39,817 bases of DNA from Limnobacter sp. CACIAM 66H1 (GCF_001601825.1 NZ_LUJK01000031.1:1-39817), one strand, 5' to 3'. Numbered from the stretch's first letter, positions 1 to 10,045 are shown. Notes: generated by a model from the letters alone, not told the origin. Program-made: numbers and translations.

Positions 1-690
1 TTGCTGCTGGGGTTTGTCGCAGCCTTGAAATTCACGCCTGATTCTCCTCGGGTGACCGGCACGGAAAGTTCAATCCTGTTCACTGGCAGTGGCTTCAAGC
101 GCCTGTTGTTGCCAGGTCCCATGCCACTTTTCTGGTTGGCCGCTTTTTTCATGATTTTTGCGCATGGGGTTTTCTACGCGTTTTTCTCCCTTTACCTGCT
201 CGAATTCAACTATTCGGAAATGAGTATTGGTGGCCTTTGGGCATTTGGTGTGATGTGTGAAGTGGTATTTTTTGCCCTTCAAACTCGCTTCTTCAAGCGC
301 TTTTCCCTGAATACCTGGCTTTGCGTCAGCTTCGCTGCTTGTGCTTTCCGGTTTGCCCTCACTGCCGCATTTCCCGAGTACGGTTGGATGATGATTTTCG
401 CACAGGGTTTGCATGCTTTGACTTTCGCAGCGCATCACACTGCCACCATTTCCTGGTTGCGAGAGAACTTGCCGGTTAAGTTGGTGGTGCGTGGCCAGGC
501 GATGTATGCCACGATCGCATACGGGCTTGGTGGATCGGCAGGTACATTTTTGGGCCGTTTCGCGTGGGAGTGGGGTGGGCCCGCCAGTGCATTTGCCATG
601 GCGTCAATTAGCGGTTTGCTGGCCCTGATTCTTGGCTGGCGTTTTACGATTGCCAGCAGACGGGCACCTTCCGCACTTTTGTCAGGATAA
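1..690 (+). CDS. MFS transporter, C-terminal part (5' end outside window)
   Basis: This is the C-terminal 229 residues of a major facilitator superfamily carrier in the inner membrane. The reading frame is open at base 1, so the true start lies upstream. Hydrophobic segments alternate with short basic loops and account for roughly the last six helices of a 12-helix carrier (for example around residues 42-66, 74-95, 105-122, 128-145 and 190-213). The sequence resembles the MFS_1-like/HcaT branch (3-phenylpropionate transporter type), recognised from overall pattern, not from a substrate-determining motif. The substrate is therefore unknown. A 90-base gap separates it from the M48 protease gene. 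A short perfect inverted repeat (707-720) lies in that gap. Confidence 0.75.
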   Translation: MLLGFVAALKFTPDSPRVTGTESSILFTGSGFKRLLLPGPMPLFWLAAFFMIFAHGVFYAFFSLYLLEFNYSEMSIGGLWAFGVMCEVVFFALQTRFFKRFSLNTWLCVSFAACAFRFALTAAFPEYGWMMIFAQGLHALTFAAHHTATISWLRENLPVKLVVRGQAMYATIAYGLGGSAGTFLGRFAWEWGGPASAFAMASISGLLALILGWRFTIASRRAPSALLSG

Positions 691-780
691 ACTGTCTTAG
701 AAGCGCAGTTGATGTCAACTTTGCAGCAATGTTTGCCGTTTCTACGGAACGGTTTTACTGAAAATTACAGGTGAAGAACG

Positions 781-1614
781 ATGGTATTTTCTGGACTGAA
801 GCGACGCACCACTTTAACGCTGACGCTTGCGTTTTCAACGGGTGTGTTAGCCGCATGTTTAACCACTCAGACTACCTCTGGCGGAGCGGTTGGGGTTGAC
901 CGATCCCAGTTTGTGCTTGTCTCCTCTGCGGAAGTGGATGCTGCCGCTGCCAAGGGATATGCCGACGTCATTGCCAAGGCCCAAAAAGAAGGCAAGTTGA
1001 ATCAGGATGCCAAGCAGGTGGCCCGGGTACGTGCCATCGCCAATCGCTTGATCCCCCAGACTGCTGCTTTTCGTCCTGATGCCCCCCAGTGGAAATGGGA
1101 GGTCAATGTGATTGAGTCTGATCAACTCAATGCCTGGTGTATGGCTGGCGGAAAAATCGCGTTTTATTCGGCTTTGATTGAAAAACTGGCGCTGACTGAT
1201 GATGAAATCGCGGCCATCATGGGGCATGAAATTGCGCATGCTTTGCGGGAACACAGCCGTGAACGAATTTCGCAGCAACTCGCCACGAGTGTTGGGCTGG
1301 ATCTGGCTTCGGCTGTTTTCGGCTTGTCGCGTGGTGCATCTGATCTTGCCGGCATGGCCGCCAATGTGGCAATTTCACTGCCTTATAGTCGCTCTCACGA
1401 AGTGGAGTCGGACCGAATTGGTGTGGAACTGGCCGCGCGCGCCGGGTACAACCCACGCGCCGCAATCAGCGTCTGGCAAAAGATGAGTCGGGCTGGCGGT
1501 GGTTCGCCTCCAGAGTTGTTGTCCACGCACCCGTCACCCGAGAACCGAATTCAGGATCTCGAGGTTTACTCCGCCAGAGTTCAGCCTTTGTATGAACAGG
1601 CAAAGAAGCGCTGA
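781..1614 (+). CDS. M48 family metalloprotease, predicted lipoprotein
   Basis: Predicted zinc-dependent endopeptidase of the M48 (Ste24/LoiP/BepA-like) family, 277 residues, acting at the envelope. The N-terminus has a basic start, a hydrophobic stretch and a lipobox LAAC with Cys26 as the likely lipidated residue. The zinc motif HEIAH lies at residues 149-153 and the third ligand is probably Glu209 in a VESDR motif, so the active site looks intact. No transmembrane bundle is present, unlike HtpX. The ATG at 781 follows a purine-rich AGGTGAAG. In the family such proteins degrade misfolded outer-membrane proteins; the substrate here is inferred only. It has no TPR domain, so it is closer to LoiP than BepA. 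It appears monocistronic, with leuC starting 159 bases downstream behind its own candidate promoter. Confidence 0.88.
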   Translation: MVFSGLKRRTTLTLTLAFSTGVLAACLTTQTTSGGAVGVDRSQFVLVSSAEVDAAAAKGYADVIAKAQKEGKLNQDAKQVARVRAIANRLIPQTAAFRPDAPQWKWEVNVIESDQLNAWCMAGGKIAFYSALIEKLALTDDEIAAIMGHEIAHALREHSRERISQQLATSVGLDLASAVFGLSRGASDLAGMAANVAISLPYSRSHEVESDRIGVELAARAGYNPRAAISVWQKMSRAGGGSPPELLSTHPSPENRIQDLEVYSARVQPLYEQAKKR

Positions 1615-1681
1615 GTATTAAGGCGTGGCTTGATTTTGAGGCACAGCCCTGCCTGCGGGGCTGCAAGCCCTGTGCCGGCTG

Positions 1682-1690
1682 TGGCATAAT
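1682..1690 (+). promoter_or_regulatory. Candidate extended -10 promoter for leuC
   Basis: TGGCATAAT at 1682-1690 fits an extended -10 element (TGn followed by CATAAT). No strong -35 box is visible at the usual distance. It would give a leader of about 75 bases before the leuC ATG. Just upstream (1640-1676) the sequence can fold with GGCACAG pairing to CTGTGCC, which may end M48 protease transcription, although there is no T tract. Confidence 0.35.
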
Positions 1691-1773
1691 AAGGGGTTAT
1701 TCTCCACGCAATTTGCTGGTCAATCTGGTGGAATAAACCACTGGATGAGTCAGCCCGAAGCAGGTCTTTGAAA

Positions 1774-3174
1774 ATGGCTAAAACTCTTTACGACAAACTC
1801 TGGGAAAGTCATGTGGTGCGCACCGAAGAAGATGGCACCTCACTGATTTACATCGACCGCCATTTGCTGCATGAAGTCACCAGCCCCCAGGCCTTTGAAG
1901 GTTTGGAGTTGGCAGGTCGTGATTTGTGGCGTAACAGTGCCAATCTGGCCGTGGTGGACCACAATGTACCCACCACCGACCGCTCCAAGGGGATTGCAGA
2001 CCCCACCTCGCGCTTGCAGGTGGAAACTCTGGATAAAAATGCAAAAGCCCACGGTTTGACTTATTTCGACATCAAAGACTTGCGTCAAGGTATCGTACAT
2101 GTGATCGGGCCCGAACAGGGCGCAACCTTGCCCGGCATGACGGTGGTCTGCGGTGATTCACACACCAGCACACACGGTGCAATCGGTGCGCTTGCATTTG
2201 GTATCGGTACCTCTGAAGTTGAACACGTCATGGCCACCCAGTGTTTGCTGATGAAGAAAGCCAAAAACATGCTGGTTCGCGTTGAGGGCACTTTGGGTAA
2301 GGGTGTGTCTGCGAAAGACGTGATTTTGGCCATTATCGGCAAAATCGGTACTGCTGGCGGCACGGGCTACGCCATAGAATTTGCTGGATCCGCCATTCGC
2401 GGATTGTCTGTTGAAGGTCGCATGACCATGTGCAACATGGCCATCGAGGGCGGTGCACGCTCTGGCATGGTGGCCGTCGACGAAAAAACAATCGAATACG
2501 TGAAAGGACGTCCCTTTAGTCCGAAAGGCGAGATGTGGGATGCCGCTGTGGCCTATTGGAAAACCTTGCATTCGGACGAGGGGGCGCATTTTGACCAAGT
2601 GGTTGAATTGCGTGCGGAAGACATTCAACCCCAGGTGAGTTGGGGTACCTCTCCGGAAATGGTTACTGATGTTCATGGTGTGGTACCTGATCCTGCCTCA
2701 GTGACTGACCCTGTAAAACGTCAGGGTTATGAACGCGCTTTGCAGTACATGGGCTTGAAGCCTTTGCAGAAAATCGAAGACATCAGTGTCGACACTGTAT
2801 TCATTGGATCATGTACCAATTCTCGAATTGAAGACCTGCGCGATGCTGCTGCGGTGGTGAAGGGCAGGAGAAAAGCAGAATCGGTCAAATTGGCATTGGT
2901 TGTACCTGGTTCAGGTTTGGTCAAGGCTCAGGCTGAAAAGGAAGGTTTGGATAAAATTTTCCTCGAAGCGGGGTTTGAGTGGAGAGAGCCCGGCTGCTCG
3001 ATGTGTCTGGCCATGAATGCGGACCGTTTGGGCAGCGGTGAGCGTTGCGCTTCCACCAGCAACCGAAATTTTGAAGGACGTCAAGGTGCGGGCGGCCGTA
3101 CACACCTTGTCAGCCCGGCCATGGCGGCTGCGGCTGCGATTGCAGGCCATTTCACTGATTCCAGAACCTTTTAG
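1774..3174 (+). CDS. leuC: 3-isopropylmalate dehydratase large subunit
   Basis: Large subunit of isopropylmalate isomerase, which with LeuD converts 2-isopropylmalate to 3-isopropylmalate in leucine synthesis in the cytoplasm. The 466 residues match the usual LeuC length. The three [4Fe-4S] ligands are visible: Cys347 in GSCTNS, and Cys408 and Cys411 in PGCSMC. The start is taken as ATG 1774 ([10 protein letters not shown]); an in-frame TTG six bases earlier is open but less likely. The ribosome site is weak (CAGG). It is the first gene of the long + strand biosynthetic block and is followed 18 bases later by a small lipoprotein gene, as is common in Burkholderiales. Confidence 0.97.
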   Translation: MAKTLYDKLWESHVVRTEEDGTSLIYIDRHLLHEVTSPQAFEGLELAGRDLWRNSANLAVVDHNVPTTDRSKGIADPTSRLQVETLDKNAKAHGLTYFDIKDLRQGIVHVIGPEQGATLPGMTVVCGDSHTSTHGAIGALAFGIGTSEVEHVMATQCLLMKKAKNMLVRVEGTLGKGVSAKDVILAIIGKIGTAGGTGYAIEFAGSAIRGLSVEGRMTMCNMAIEGGARSGMVAVDEKTIEYVKGRPFSPKGEMWDAAVAYWKTLHSDEGAHFDQVVELRAEDIQPQVSWGTSPEMVTDVHGVVPDPASVTDPVKRQGYERALQYMGLKPLQKIEDISVDTVFIGSCTNSRIEDLRDAAAVVKGRRKAESVKLALVVPGSGLVKAQAEKEGLDKIFLEAGFEWREPGCSMCLAMNADRLGSGERCASTSNRNFEGRQGAGGRTHLVSPAMAAAAAIAGHFTDSRTF

Positions 3175-3192
3175 AACAAGGGAGTGTTTGAT

Positions 3193-3330
3193 ATGAAGAT
3201 CGTTTCCGTATTTCTGCTTGCTTTGTCAGCCATTTCATTGTCGGCTTGCAACACCATTGAAGGCATGGGCAAAGACATCAAGGCGGGTGGCGCGGCCATT
3301 GAACGCACTGCAGACGAAAACAAAAGGTAA
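3193..3330 (+). CDS. Entericidin-like small lipoprotein
   Basis: A 45-residue gene between leuC and leuD. The peptide starts MKIVSVFLLALSAISLSAC, which is a signal peptide with lipobox LSAC and lipidated Cys19. A short amphipathic tail follows with the entericidin-type pattern NTIEGMGKDIKAGG. The ribosome site AAGGGAGTG precedes the ATG at 3193. Entericidin A/B of E. coli form a toxin-antidote lipoprotein pair; here only one copy is present, so a toxin role is not implied. Its placement inside the leu cluster recurs in betaproteobacteria and suggests co-transcription with leuC. Function is unknown beyond membrane anchoring. Confidence 0.85.
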   Translation: MKIVSVFLLALSAISLSACNTIEGMGKDIKAGGAAIERTADENKR

Positions 3331-3353
3331 TTTTTACTGGCATTTCTAGGCTG

Positions 3354-3379
3354 TGCGAGCGGGTAATGTCCTGCTCGCA
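3354..3379 (+). other. Strong intercistronic hairpin between entericidin gene and leuD
   Basis: Bases 3354-3363 pair with 3370-3379 (TGCGAGCGGG with CCTGCTCGCA, one G-T wobble), giving a 10-bp stem and a 6-base loop. There is no T run after it, so it is not a typical intrinsic terminator. It sits 42 bases before the leuD ATG. RNA processing, differential stability or partial attenuation are all possible. Confidence 0.6.
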
Positions 3380-3421
3380 TGGTCTGGGCTCCGGATCAGC
3401 CGGAATATTCACGGATTAACT

Positions 3422-4063
3422 ATGGACAAATTTGTAACCCACACTGGTATCGCCGTTGCGCTGAACCGCGCCAATGTGGACACCGACGCCATTATTCCCA
3501 AGCAGTTTTTGAAAAGCATCAAACGCACTGGTTTTGGTGAGCATCTGTTCGATGGTTGGCGGTATCTGGACGAAGGCGAGCCTGGCATGGATTGCAGCAA
3601 GCGCCCGTTGAACCCAGATTTCGAGCTCAACAAGCCTGAGTTCAAAGGCGGCACTGTGTTGGTAGCCGGCCCAAATTTTGGGTGTGGCTCCTCCCGGGAG
3701 CACGCCCCTTGGGCGCTTCAGCAGTATGGCTTCAAGGCGGTGATTTCCAGCAGTTTTGCTGATATTTTCTTCAATAACTGCTTTAAGAATGGTTTCCTAC
3801 CTATTGTTTTAAAAGAAGAAGAGTTGAAGGAAATTTTTGCGGCAATTGATGCAAAACCTGGTATAGAGATCACGGTGAGTCTCGAGCACCAAACGGTGAG
3901 CATTGACGGAAAAAGCTATGGCTTCAACGTGGACGCTTTCCGCAAGCACTGCCTGATGAATGGCTTTGACGATATCGGTCTGACTTTGCAGCATCGCGAT
4001 GAAATTACAGCTTTTGAGAAAAATCGCCTGGCCAATCAACCTTGGCTTGCAAATACTATCTAA
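3422..4063 (+). CDS. leuD: 3-isopropylmalate dehydratase small subunit
   Basis: Small (swivel-domain) subunit of isopropylmalate isomerase, partner of LeuC in the second step of leucine synthesis. The 213 residues are the normal proteobacterial length. Family hallmarks are the N-terminal stretch [14 protein letters not shown] and the substrate-loop region [13 protein letters not shown]. The start is set at ATG 3422 (MDKFVTHTG), which matches family N-termini; an open extension back to 3353 is non-homologous and crosses the upstream hairpin. The ribosome site is weak. leuB begins 24 bases after its stop. Confidence 0.97.
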   Translation: MDKFVTHTGIAVALNRANVDTDAIIPKQFLKSIKRTGFGEHLFDGWRYLDEGEPGMDCSKRPLNPDFELNKPEFKGGTVLVAGPNFGCGSSREHAPWALQQYGFKAVISSSFADIFFNNCFKNGFLPIVLKEEELKEIFAAIDAKPGIEITVSLEHQTVSIDGKSYGFNVDAFRKHCLMNGFDDIGLTLQHRDEITAFEKNRLANQPWLANTI

Positions 4064-4087
4064 CCAGAAAACAAACCGAGAACACGA

Positions 4088-5179
4088 ATGACTTTAAAGA
4101 TTGCCGTAATGCCCGGTGACGGCATTGGCCCGGAAATTACCGCGCAGGCCGTGAAAGTGCTTGAGGCACTGAAAACAGACGGTTTGAATGTTGAGTTTGA
4201 ACATGCCTTGATTGGTGGTATAGCCTACCGTGAAAAAGGCGTGCCTTTGCCGGAAGAGACCGTGGCCCTGGCCAAGGCGTCGGATGCTGTGTTGTTTGGT
4301 GCGGTGGGTGATTTTTCTCTTGACACCCTGCCACGTCACCTTCGTCCCGAGCAAGCTATTTTGGGCATTCGCAAAGCCCTGAACCTGTTTGCCAACTTTC
4401 GCCCTGCCATGGTGTACGAGGAACTCGCTGATGCATCCACACTTCGTCCTGAAGTGGTAGCGGGACTGGATATTCTGATTGTTCGTGAATTGACTGGCGA
4501 CATTTACTTCGGAACGCCGCGAGGCAACCGCATTGCTGAAGATGGTCCATTCAAAGGCGAGCGCGAGGCATTTGACACCATGCGGTACGCCGAAACCGAA
4601 ATTCGCCGTATCGCCCACGTGGCCTTTCAGGCGGCTCAAAAGCGTGGCGGCAAGCTGTGTTCAGTGGACAAAGCCAACGTGCTTGAAACTACCCAGTTTT
4701 GGCGCGATATAGTGACTGAGGTTGGCAAAGAATACAGCGATGTTGAATTAAGCCACATGTATGTCGACAACTGTGCAATGCAGTTGTTGAAAAACCCCAA
4801 GCAGTTTGACGTCATCGTGACGGGTAACCTGTTCGGTGATATTTTGTCGGATGAAGCATCCATGTTGACAGGCTCAATTGGCATGTTGCCTTCGGCTTCG
4901 CTGAATGAATCCAACTTTGGTTTGTATGAGCCTATTCATGGTTCTGCGCCCGACATCGCCGGCAAAGATTTGGCCAATCCGATGGCAACCGTGCTTTCTG
5001 CTGCCATGATGCTGCGCTATACATTTGGGCTAGAGGATTATGCAAACCGTATTGAAAATGCGGTCAAGGCTGTGTTGGCTTCCGGACCGCGCACAGGCGA
5101 TATCTGGCGCGAAGGAAAGGAGCGAACTGGTACCTCTGGCATGGGAGATGCAATTGTGGCAGCCCTCGCCAAGCAGTGA
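4088..5179 (+). CDS. leuB: 3-isopropylmalate dehydrogenase
   Basis: NAD-dependent oxidative decarboxylation of 3-isopropylmalate to 2-ketoisocaproate, the third committed step of leucine synthesis, cytoplasmic dimer. The 363 residues are full length. Family features are the N-terminal [10 protein letters not shown], the substrate-binding region [13 protein letters not shown], the metal-binding aspartates near [16 protein letters not shown] and the NAD-site motif [14 protein letters not shown]. The ATG at 4088 follows a GAGAAC purine stretch. It lies 24 bases after leuD and 47 bases before asd, consistent with one transcript. Confidence 0.97.
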   Translation: MTLKIAVMPGDGIGPEITAQAVKVLEALKTDGLNVEFEHALIGGIAYREKGVPLPEETVALAKASDAVLFGAVGDFSLDTLPRHLRPEQAILGIRKALNLFANFRPAMVYEELADASTLRPEVVAGLDILIVRELTGDIYFGTPRGNRIAEDGPFKGEREAFDTMRYAETEIRRIAHVAFQAAQKRGGKLCSVDKANVLETTQFWRDIVTEVGKEYSDVELSHMYVDNCAMQLLKNPKQFDVIVTGNLFGDILSDEASMLTGSIGMLPSASLNESNFGLYEPIHGSAPDIAGKDLANPMATVLSAAMMLRYTFGLEDYANRIENAVKAVLASGPRTGDIWREGKERTGTSGMGDAIVAALAKQ

Positions 5180-5226
5180 TGGGGCGTAATCGCGGTTTAA
5201 GAATTTAAAAGTACTGGAGTTTTTTT

Positions 5227-6351
5227 ATGTTGAAAGTTGGTTTGGTTGGATGGCGTGGCATGGTGGGTTCCGTGCTGATGCAACGCATGCAGGAAGAGAA
5301 TGATTTCGCGCATTTCGAGCCGATTTTCTTCTCGACTTCCAATGCGGGCGGCAAGGCGCCGGCTTTTGCTGGCAATGCGGGCCCATTGCAAGATGCCAAT
5401 GACATTGACGCCTTGAAGCAAATGGATGTTGTACTGACTTGTCAGGGCGGCGATTACACCAACGACGTGTTTCCCAAGTTGCGCGAAGCTGGCTGGAATG
5501 GTTACTGGATTGATGCGGCGTCAAGCCTGCGCATGAAAGACGACGCCATCATCATTCTTGATCCCGTCAACATGAATGTCATCAAGGATGGTCTCACCAA
5601 GGGTATCAAGAATTACGTGGGCGGCAATTGCACCGTATCGCTGATGTTGATGGCTTTGGGCGGTTTGTTTCAGAACAATCAAGTGGAGTGGATCACGTCA
5701 ATGACTTACCAGGCTGCCTCTGGCGCTGGTGCACAAAACATGCGTGAACTGATTTCGCAAATGGGCAGCATTCATGGTTCGGTTAAAGACTTGTTGGCCG
5801 ATCCAGCATCCGCCATTCTGGAAATTGACCGCAAGGTGGCTCAGCACATCAATTCTGATTCATACCCAACGGACAATTTTGGCGTGCCACTTGGCGGAAG
5901 CCTCATTCCTTGGATTGACAAGGACCTGGGCAATGGCCAATCCAAAGAAGAATGGAAGGGTGGCGCAGAAACCAACAAGATTCTGGGTAAGCCAGCCATG
6001 GGAACACCTGGTTGCGTGCCAGTGGATGGTTTGTGCGTGCGCGTCGGTGCCATGCGTTGTCACTCACAGGCTTTGACCATCAAGTTGAAGCAAGACATCC
6101 CATTGAACGAGATCAACGACATGCTTGCCAAGGCCAATGATTGGGTTAAAGTGGTGCCCAACGAGCGTGATGCATCTATGCGCGATTTGACGCCTGCGGC
6201 TGTCACAGGCCGCATGCATGTGCCGGTTGGTCGACTCCGCAAAATGGCTATGGGTGGCGACTACCTTAGCGCCTTTACCGTAGGTGATCAGCTGTTGTGG
6301 GGTGCTGCAGAACCTTTGCGCCGCATGCTGCGTATCTTGATTGAACGCTGA
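5227..6351 (+). CDS. asd: Aspartate-semialdehyde dehydrogenase
   Basis: NADPH-dependent reduction of aspartyl-4-phosphate to aspartate semialdehyde, the branch-point precursor of lysine, diaminopimelate, threonine and methionine. The 374 residues include the N-terminal nucleotide-binding motif GWRGMVGS and the catalytic Cys135 in GGNCTVSL, the same position as in E. coli Asd, plus the C-terminal region with [15 protein letters not shown]. The ribosome site ACTGGAG precedes ATG 5227. Its substrate is made by the aspartokinase encoded about 11 kb downstream (lysC), so both halves of the common aspartate pathway are in this window but not in one operon. Confidence 0.97.
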   Translation: MLKVGLVGWRGMVGSVLMQRMQEENDFAHFEPIFFSTSNAGGKAPAFAGNAGPLQDANDIDALKQMDVVLTCQGGDYTNDVFPKLREAGWNGYWIDAASSLRMKDDAIIILDPVNMNVIKDGLTKGIKNYVGGNCTVSLMLMALGGLFQNNQVEWITSMTYQAASGAGAQNMRELISQMGSIHGSVKDLLADPASAILEIDRKVAQHINSDSYPTDNFGVPLGGSLIPWIDKDLGNGQSKEEWKGGAETNKILGKPAMGTPGCVPVDGLCVRVGAMRCHSQALTIKLKQDIPLNEINDMLAKANDWVKVVPNERDASMRDLTPAAVTGRMHVPVGRLRKMAMGGDYLSAFTVGDQLLWGAAEPLRRMLRILIER

Positions 6352-6414
6352 GCTGCATCAATTTTGATCCCAAAAGGCTGCCGAAGGTGGCTTGAACATT
6401 CATGGAGTAAACGG

Positions 6415-8625
6415 GTGAGGCATACCAACAAAAAGATTCTGCCCTTTGTTTTTGCATCAGGTTTGTTGGCAAGTTCCTTCGCGCAGGCAGCACAGCTGGG
6501 TAAGCTCGAAGTGCTCTCCGGAGCGGGTGAACCGTTTCTGGCGCAAATTCAGGTTGATCTGGTGTTGCCAGAGGAACGTGCGTCCCTGCAGGCCAAGCTT
6601 GCCTCGGCTGAGGCTTTCAAAGCCGCTCGGCTAAGCATGGACCCGAATCTGCAGAATCTCCAGTTTGCTGTGCAAGACGGTCCTCAGCCTGGTACGGCAT
6701 TGGTCAAAATTACGTCGGCCCAGCATCTGCCCGCAGGTTTCATTGACACTCTGGTCGAATTGACCTGGGCAGGTGGCAGGGTAGCTCGTGAATATACCCT
6801 GACTGTGCCAGTTGGAGTGGCCCAAGCGGCTGAGCCTGCAACAAGCCTTCCTGAAATTCGACCCCCGATGACACCACCTGCGGTAGCACCCAAGGCCCCA
6901 GCGGTATCCGGGCCACCTGTAGCCTCCAAAGCACCCGCAGCTTCAGAATCCGTGGCGCCTGAAGGTACTTTGAATGTGGAGCGTGGCGATACTCTGTCGG
7001 AGTTGGCTTTGCAGCTGGTGGGTGACGGTGTGTCGTTGAACCAGGCGATGGCTGCAATTTACGAGGCCAACAAGGCCTCGTTTATTAATGGCAGCGTGCA
7101 TCTGATTCGTGAGGGCGCCCAAATTCAGGTTCCCAATCGTGCGTCGCTGCGAGCCCGCAATGCCAATGAGGCTTTGCTGATTCTTGCTCAAAATGACGAT
7201 CGGAATGTGTACTCCACTTACGCTCGCCAAATTGGTTTGCTGACCGTTGAAAATCAAGTGGCGACCTCAGGCTCGACTAGTACACAGGGTAGCATTGCGC
7301 CGCAAGAGCAAGCATCCAAGACAAATGCTGCTGCTCCCGCGGATCGATTGCAAATTGCGCCTGGTGCAGCCCAAGGTGCAAGTAATGCCGATGCAAACGC
7401 AGAAGAGTTGGTTGCAAAGAACAAGGCACTGGCCGAGGCGAACGAACGAATTGCATTGCTCGAGAAGAACGTCAGCGATTTGCAGCGTTTGCTCGATATG
7501 CAAAAAGACCTGGGCAGCGAGCCTGCCGCACCTGAGGCTGATGGCTCGGAACTGGGGACTGATGCCACCACTGAACCAGCGGCTGTTGAAGTACCCTCGG
7601 AGACATTGGCTGAGAATGGTGCCGATGAGCCTGCTGCGGAACCGCAGGTGACCGGCGAGCCCGCTGGTAGCGATGGCGGCGTACAGGCACCAGTGGAGCA
7701 GGCCCCGGCAGAAGAGCAGCCTTTTGACTGGTTGCCCTGGATTTTGGCAGGTGCAGGTGGTTTGGTTGTATTGGTGTTGTTGTTGATTGTCCGTGCGCGC
7801 AAGAACAAAGCCAAAAATGAGGAGGATGAGCTCGAGGCCGAGGACGATTCTTCTTTCAGTGAAGTGAATGATTTTGATGAAGCCATCGCGGCAGCAAGTG
7901 CGGGAATCGCAGCGGAGCGTTCCAACAGCCTGAATAAGGCTGAAAATTCTGACTTTGATCTGGATGAAGTGCTGAATGATCGGTTGAAGCAGGCTGACCT
8001 GGATGAAGCAACGCAACTTCGTGCAGCCCCTGTGGAAGTGGACGATAAGCCAGCCGTGGCTGATGACATTCCTGAATTGAATGACGCTTCAGAGGAAGCA
8101 CTACAACACAAGGAATCACTGGACAGCGAAGTCACACTGGATTTTCCTGAGGAAGAGTCTAATGAATCCAAGTCGGGTTCGATTCTTGATGATCTGGACG
8201 AAATCGAAAAAGGCACCTTGGCGGCCCAGGAAGAGTTGGATGAGTTGCGCAAAAAACCCCTGGCTCAGCATGACGTGAATTCGAGTGAGATAGATGCTGC
8301 ATTTGACGACTTAATTGGCGATGAGACCACCGGTGAAAAAGCGCTTGACTTGAAAGAGGGCGCAGAGAAAGCCAGCGATGAGGTGCTGGATGCAGTTCCT
8401 GAAGAGGCATTTGACAAAGCGCTTGTTGATCTGGATGTGGATGTACCGAACCCCAAAGTGGACGATGCCACCTGGCAGGAAGTCGCCACCAAGCTGGACT
8501 TGGCGGGCGCTTACGTTGAAATCGGCGATGCAGATGGTGCCAAAGAGTTGTTGAACGAAATCGTGAAAAAAGGCGACGTGGATCAGGTTCGCAAGGCCAA
8601 AGCGCTTTTGGCCACGTTGAGCTAA
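6415..8625 (+). CDS. fimV: FimV-family polar hub / peptidoglycan-binding protein
   Basis: Large inner-membrane protein of the FimV/HubP family, which organises the cell pole and assists type IV pilus function and twitching. The start is GTG 6415, chosen because GGAG lies 7 bases upstream; an open extension to TTG 6364 has no such site. Order of parts: signal peptide (residues 1 to about 25, cleavage at AQA-AQ), N-terminal FimV domain (to about 130), Ala/Pro-rich linker, LysM domain (about 184-238), a coiled coil near 335-365, an acidic linker, one membrane helix (about 439-462, WLPWILAGAGG), a very acidic cytoplasmic region, and the C-terminal FimV domain (about 686-736, TWQEVATKLDLAGAY). The 736 residues are within the variable family range. 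It abuts truA with no gap. Confidence 0.93.
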   Translation: MRHTNKKILPFVFASGLLASSFAQAAQLGKLEVLSGAGEPFLAQIQVDLVLPEERASLQAKLASAEAFKAARLSMDPNLQNLQFAVQDGPQPGTALVKITSAQHLPAGFIDTLVELTWAGGRVAREYTLTVPVGVAQAAEPATSLPEIRPPMTPPAVAPKAPAVSGPPVASKAPAASESVAPEGTLNVERGDTLSELALQLVGDGVSLNQAMAAIYEANKASFINGSVHLIREGAQIQVPNRASLRARNANEALLILAQNDDRNVYSTYARQIGLLTVENQVATSGSTSTQGSIAPQEQASKTNAAAPADRLQIAPGAAQGASNADANAEELVAKNKALAEANERIALLEKNVSDLQRLLDMQKDLGSEPAAPEADGSELGTDATTEPAAVEVPSETLAENGADEPAAEPQVTGEPAGSDGGVQAPVEQAPAEEQPFDWLPWILAGAGGLVVLVLLLIVRARKNKAKNEEDELEAEDDSSFSEVNDFDEAIAAASAGIAAERSNSLNKAENSDFDLDEVLNDRLKQADLDEATQLRAAPVEVDDKPAVADDIPELNDASEEALQHKESLDSEVTLDFPEEESNESKSGSILDDLDEIEKGTLAAQEELDELRKKPLAQHDVNSSEIDAAFDDLIGDETTGEKALDLKEGAEKASDEVLDAVPEEAFDKALVDLDVDVPNPKVDDATWQEVATKLDLAGAYVEIGDADGAKELLNEIVKKGDVDQVRKAKALLATLS

Positions 8626-9390
8626 ATGAACAGAGTGGCCTTGGGCCTGTGTTATGACGGTCATGAGTTTGAGGGTTGGCAAACTCAACGGCATGGTCGA
8701 ACTGTCCAGGATCATTTGACCAAGGCTATTGAGGCTATTGCCCAGGAACCGGTTGTCCTGACATGTGCGGGCCGAACGGACACTGGTGTACATGCTCGCC
8801 AACAGGTTGTGCATTTTGATACAGCAGCAGACAGGCCGCTGACGGCCTGGGTCAAAGGCGTTAACAACAGTTTGCCACCCACCATTTCAGTGCTCGGTGC
8901 CAAACAGGTTGATGCAAGTTTTCATGCACGTTTCAGTGCGATATCAAGAACTTATCGTTACTATTTTTACAGTGCTCCTGTTAGGGATCCATTTAAACGG
9001 TTTATGACATGGGTGCATTACCCGCTTGATTTGGCCGCCATGCGCCGTGCAGCGGAATGTTTGTTGGGCACACATGATTTCAGTGCGTTTCGCGCCTCGC
9101 AATGCCAGGCTGCAAGCCCTGTGCGCACTCTGTATGCGCTCAATCTGATTGAAGCCTGTGACCACTGTTACTTTGAAATTCATGGCAATGCATTTTTGCA
9201 CCACATGGTAAGAAACCTGATGGGTAGCCTGATGGAAGTGGGCCAGCACAGACAAGCCGAAAGCTGGTTAAGGGATGTGCTTGAATCCAGAAACAGAAGC
9301 CTGGCGGCAAAAACCTACCCCGCGCAGGGTTTAAGCTTGTGGAATATTGAATACTCCGAGCAATACGGAATACAGGAATTGTTTTCATGA
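8626..9390 (+). CDS. truA: tRNA pseudouridine(38-40) synthase
   Basis: Converts uridines 38-40 in the anticodon arm of many tRNAs to pseudouridine. The 254 residues are full length. The catalytic aspartate is Asp52 in the motif GRTDTGVHA, followed by further family blocks VNNSLPP, FHARFSAISRTYRY and the C-terminal HHMVRNLMGSL. The ATG at 8626 directly follows the fimV stop codon (TAA-ATG), which implies translational coupling. The stop codon overlaps the trpF start (ATGA). The fimV-truA-trpF order is widespread in beta- and gammaproteobacteria. Confidence 0.97.
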   Translation: MNRVALGLCYDGHEFEGWQTQRHGRTVQDHLTKAIEAIAQEPVVLTCAGRTDTGVHARQQVVHFDTAADRPLTAWVKGVNNSLPPTISVLGAKQVDASFHARFSAISRTYRYYFYSAPVRDPFKRFMTWVHYPLDLAAMRRAAECLLGTHDFSAFRASQCQAASPVRTLYALNLIEACDHCYFEIHGNAFLHHMVRNLMGSLMEVGQHRQAESWLRDVLESRNRSLAAKTYPAQGLSLWNIEYSEQYGIQELFS

Positions 9391-10022
9391 GAACCCGAAT
9401 CAAGTTGTGCGGCTTTAAAACCGAAGACACGGTGCGTGCGGCCACTTGGGCTGGGGCTGACGCAGTGGGTTTTGTGCTTTATCCGCCTTCACCACGTCAC
9501 ATTGAGGTGGCGCAGGCAGGGCAGCTTGCGCGTTGTCTGGGTGCGTGGCAAACCCCGGTTGCCTTGTTTGTCAATCCGCAGGCTGATTTCGTCAATTCTG
9601 TCATTTCAGAAATTCCCAATGTGCTGTTGCAGTTTCATGGCGATGAAAGTCCACAGTTTTGCGACAGTTTCAGGCGCCCCTACATCAAAGCCATTCGTAT
9701 GAAGGCTGGTGTTGACTTGCGACAGGAGGGTGTTCGGTTTCATTCTGCGCAGGCGCTTCTTGTCGATTCATGGAGCGAGGCGTATGGTGGAACAGGGCAT
9801 ACTTTTGATTGGTCTTTGCTGCCCAAAGCGGGTGAATTGAAGCAGGCTTTGGTATTATCCGGGGGGTTGGATGCAAGCAATGTGGAACAGGCCATTCATG
9901 GCTTGCGACCCTATGGCGTCGATGTGTCCAGCGGGATTGAGTCAGCGCGAGGCGTAAAGAGCATCGAAAAAATTGAAATGTTCTGCAAAGCGGTCCAGAA
10001 AGCCGATGCAGGGCTGTTGTAA
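9387..10022 (+). CDS. trpF: Phosphoribosylanthranilate isomerase
   Basis: Amadori rearrangement of phosphoribosylanthranilate to CdRP in tryptophan synthesis. It is a 211-residue single-domain TIM barrel. Catalytic Cys8 is in the motif KLCGFKTED and the catalytic aspartate in ALLVDSWSE; the phosphate-binding end is seen in SGGLDASNV and GVDVSSGIE. The second motif residue pattern is CGFK where most homologues read CGIT/CGMT, a mild variation. The ATG overlaps the truA stop by four bases. trpB follows 23 bases later; trpE, trpG, trpD and trpC are not in the window, the usual split arrangement. Confidence 0.96.
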   Translation: MRTRIKLCGFKTEDTVRAATWAGADAVGFVLYPPSPRHIEVAQAGQLARCLGAWQTPVALFVNPQADFVNSVISEIPNVLLQFHGDESPQFCDSFRRPYIKAIRMKAGVDLRQEGVRFHSAQALLVDSWSEAYGGTGHTFDWSLLPKAGELKQALVLSGGLDASNVEQAIHGLRPYGVDVSSGIESARGVKSIEKIEMFCKAVQKADAGLL

Positions 10023-10045
10023 GTGAACCCAGATTGAGCAGCATC

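Noticed and set aside
707-720. Inverted repeat AGTTGA-TG-TCAACT as a terminator of the MFS gene
   Set aside because: Perfect 6-base arms, but the 2-base loop is too tight for a stable hairpin and there is only a short T run. It could be an operator, but nothing else supports that.
7254-8252. A 332-codon open frame antisense to fimV
   Set aside because: It is Ser/Ala-rich low-complexity sequence produced by reading the Asp/Glu/Ala-rich fimV codons backwards; fimV has recognisable domains on the + strand.
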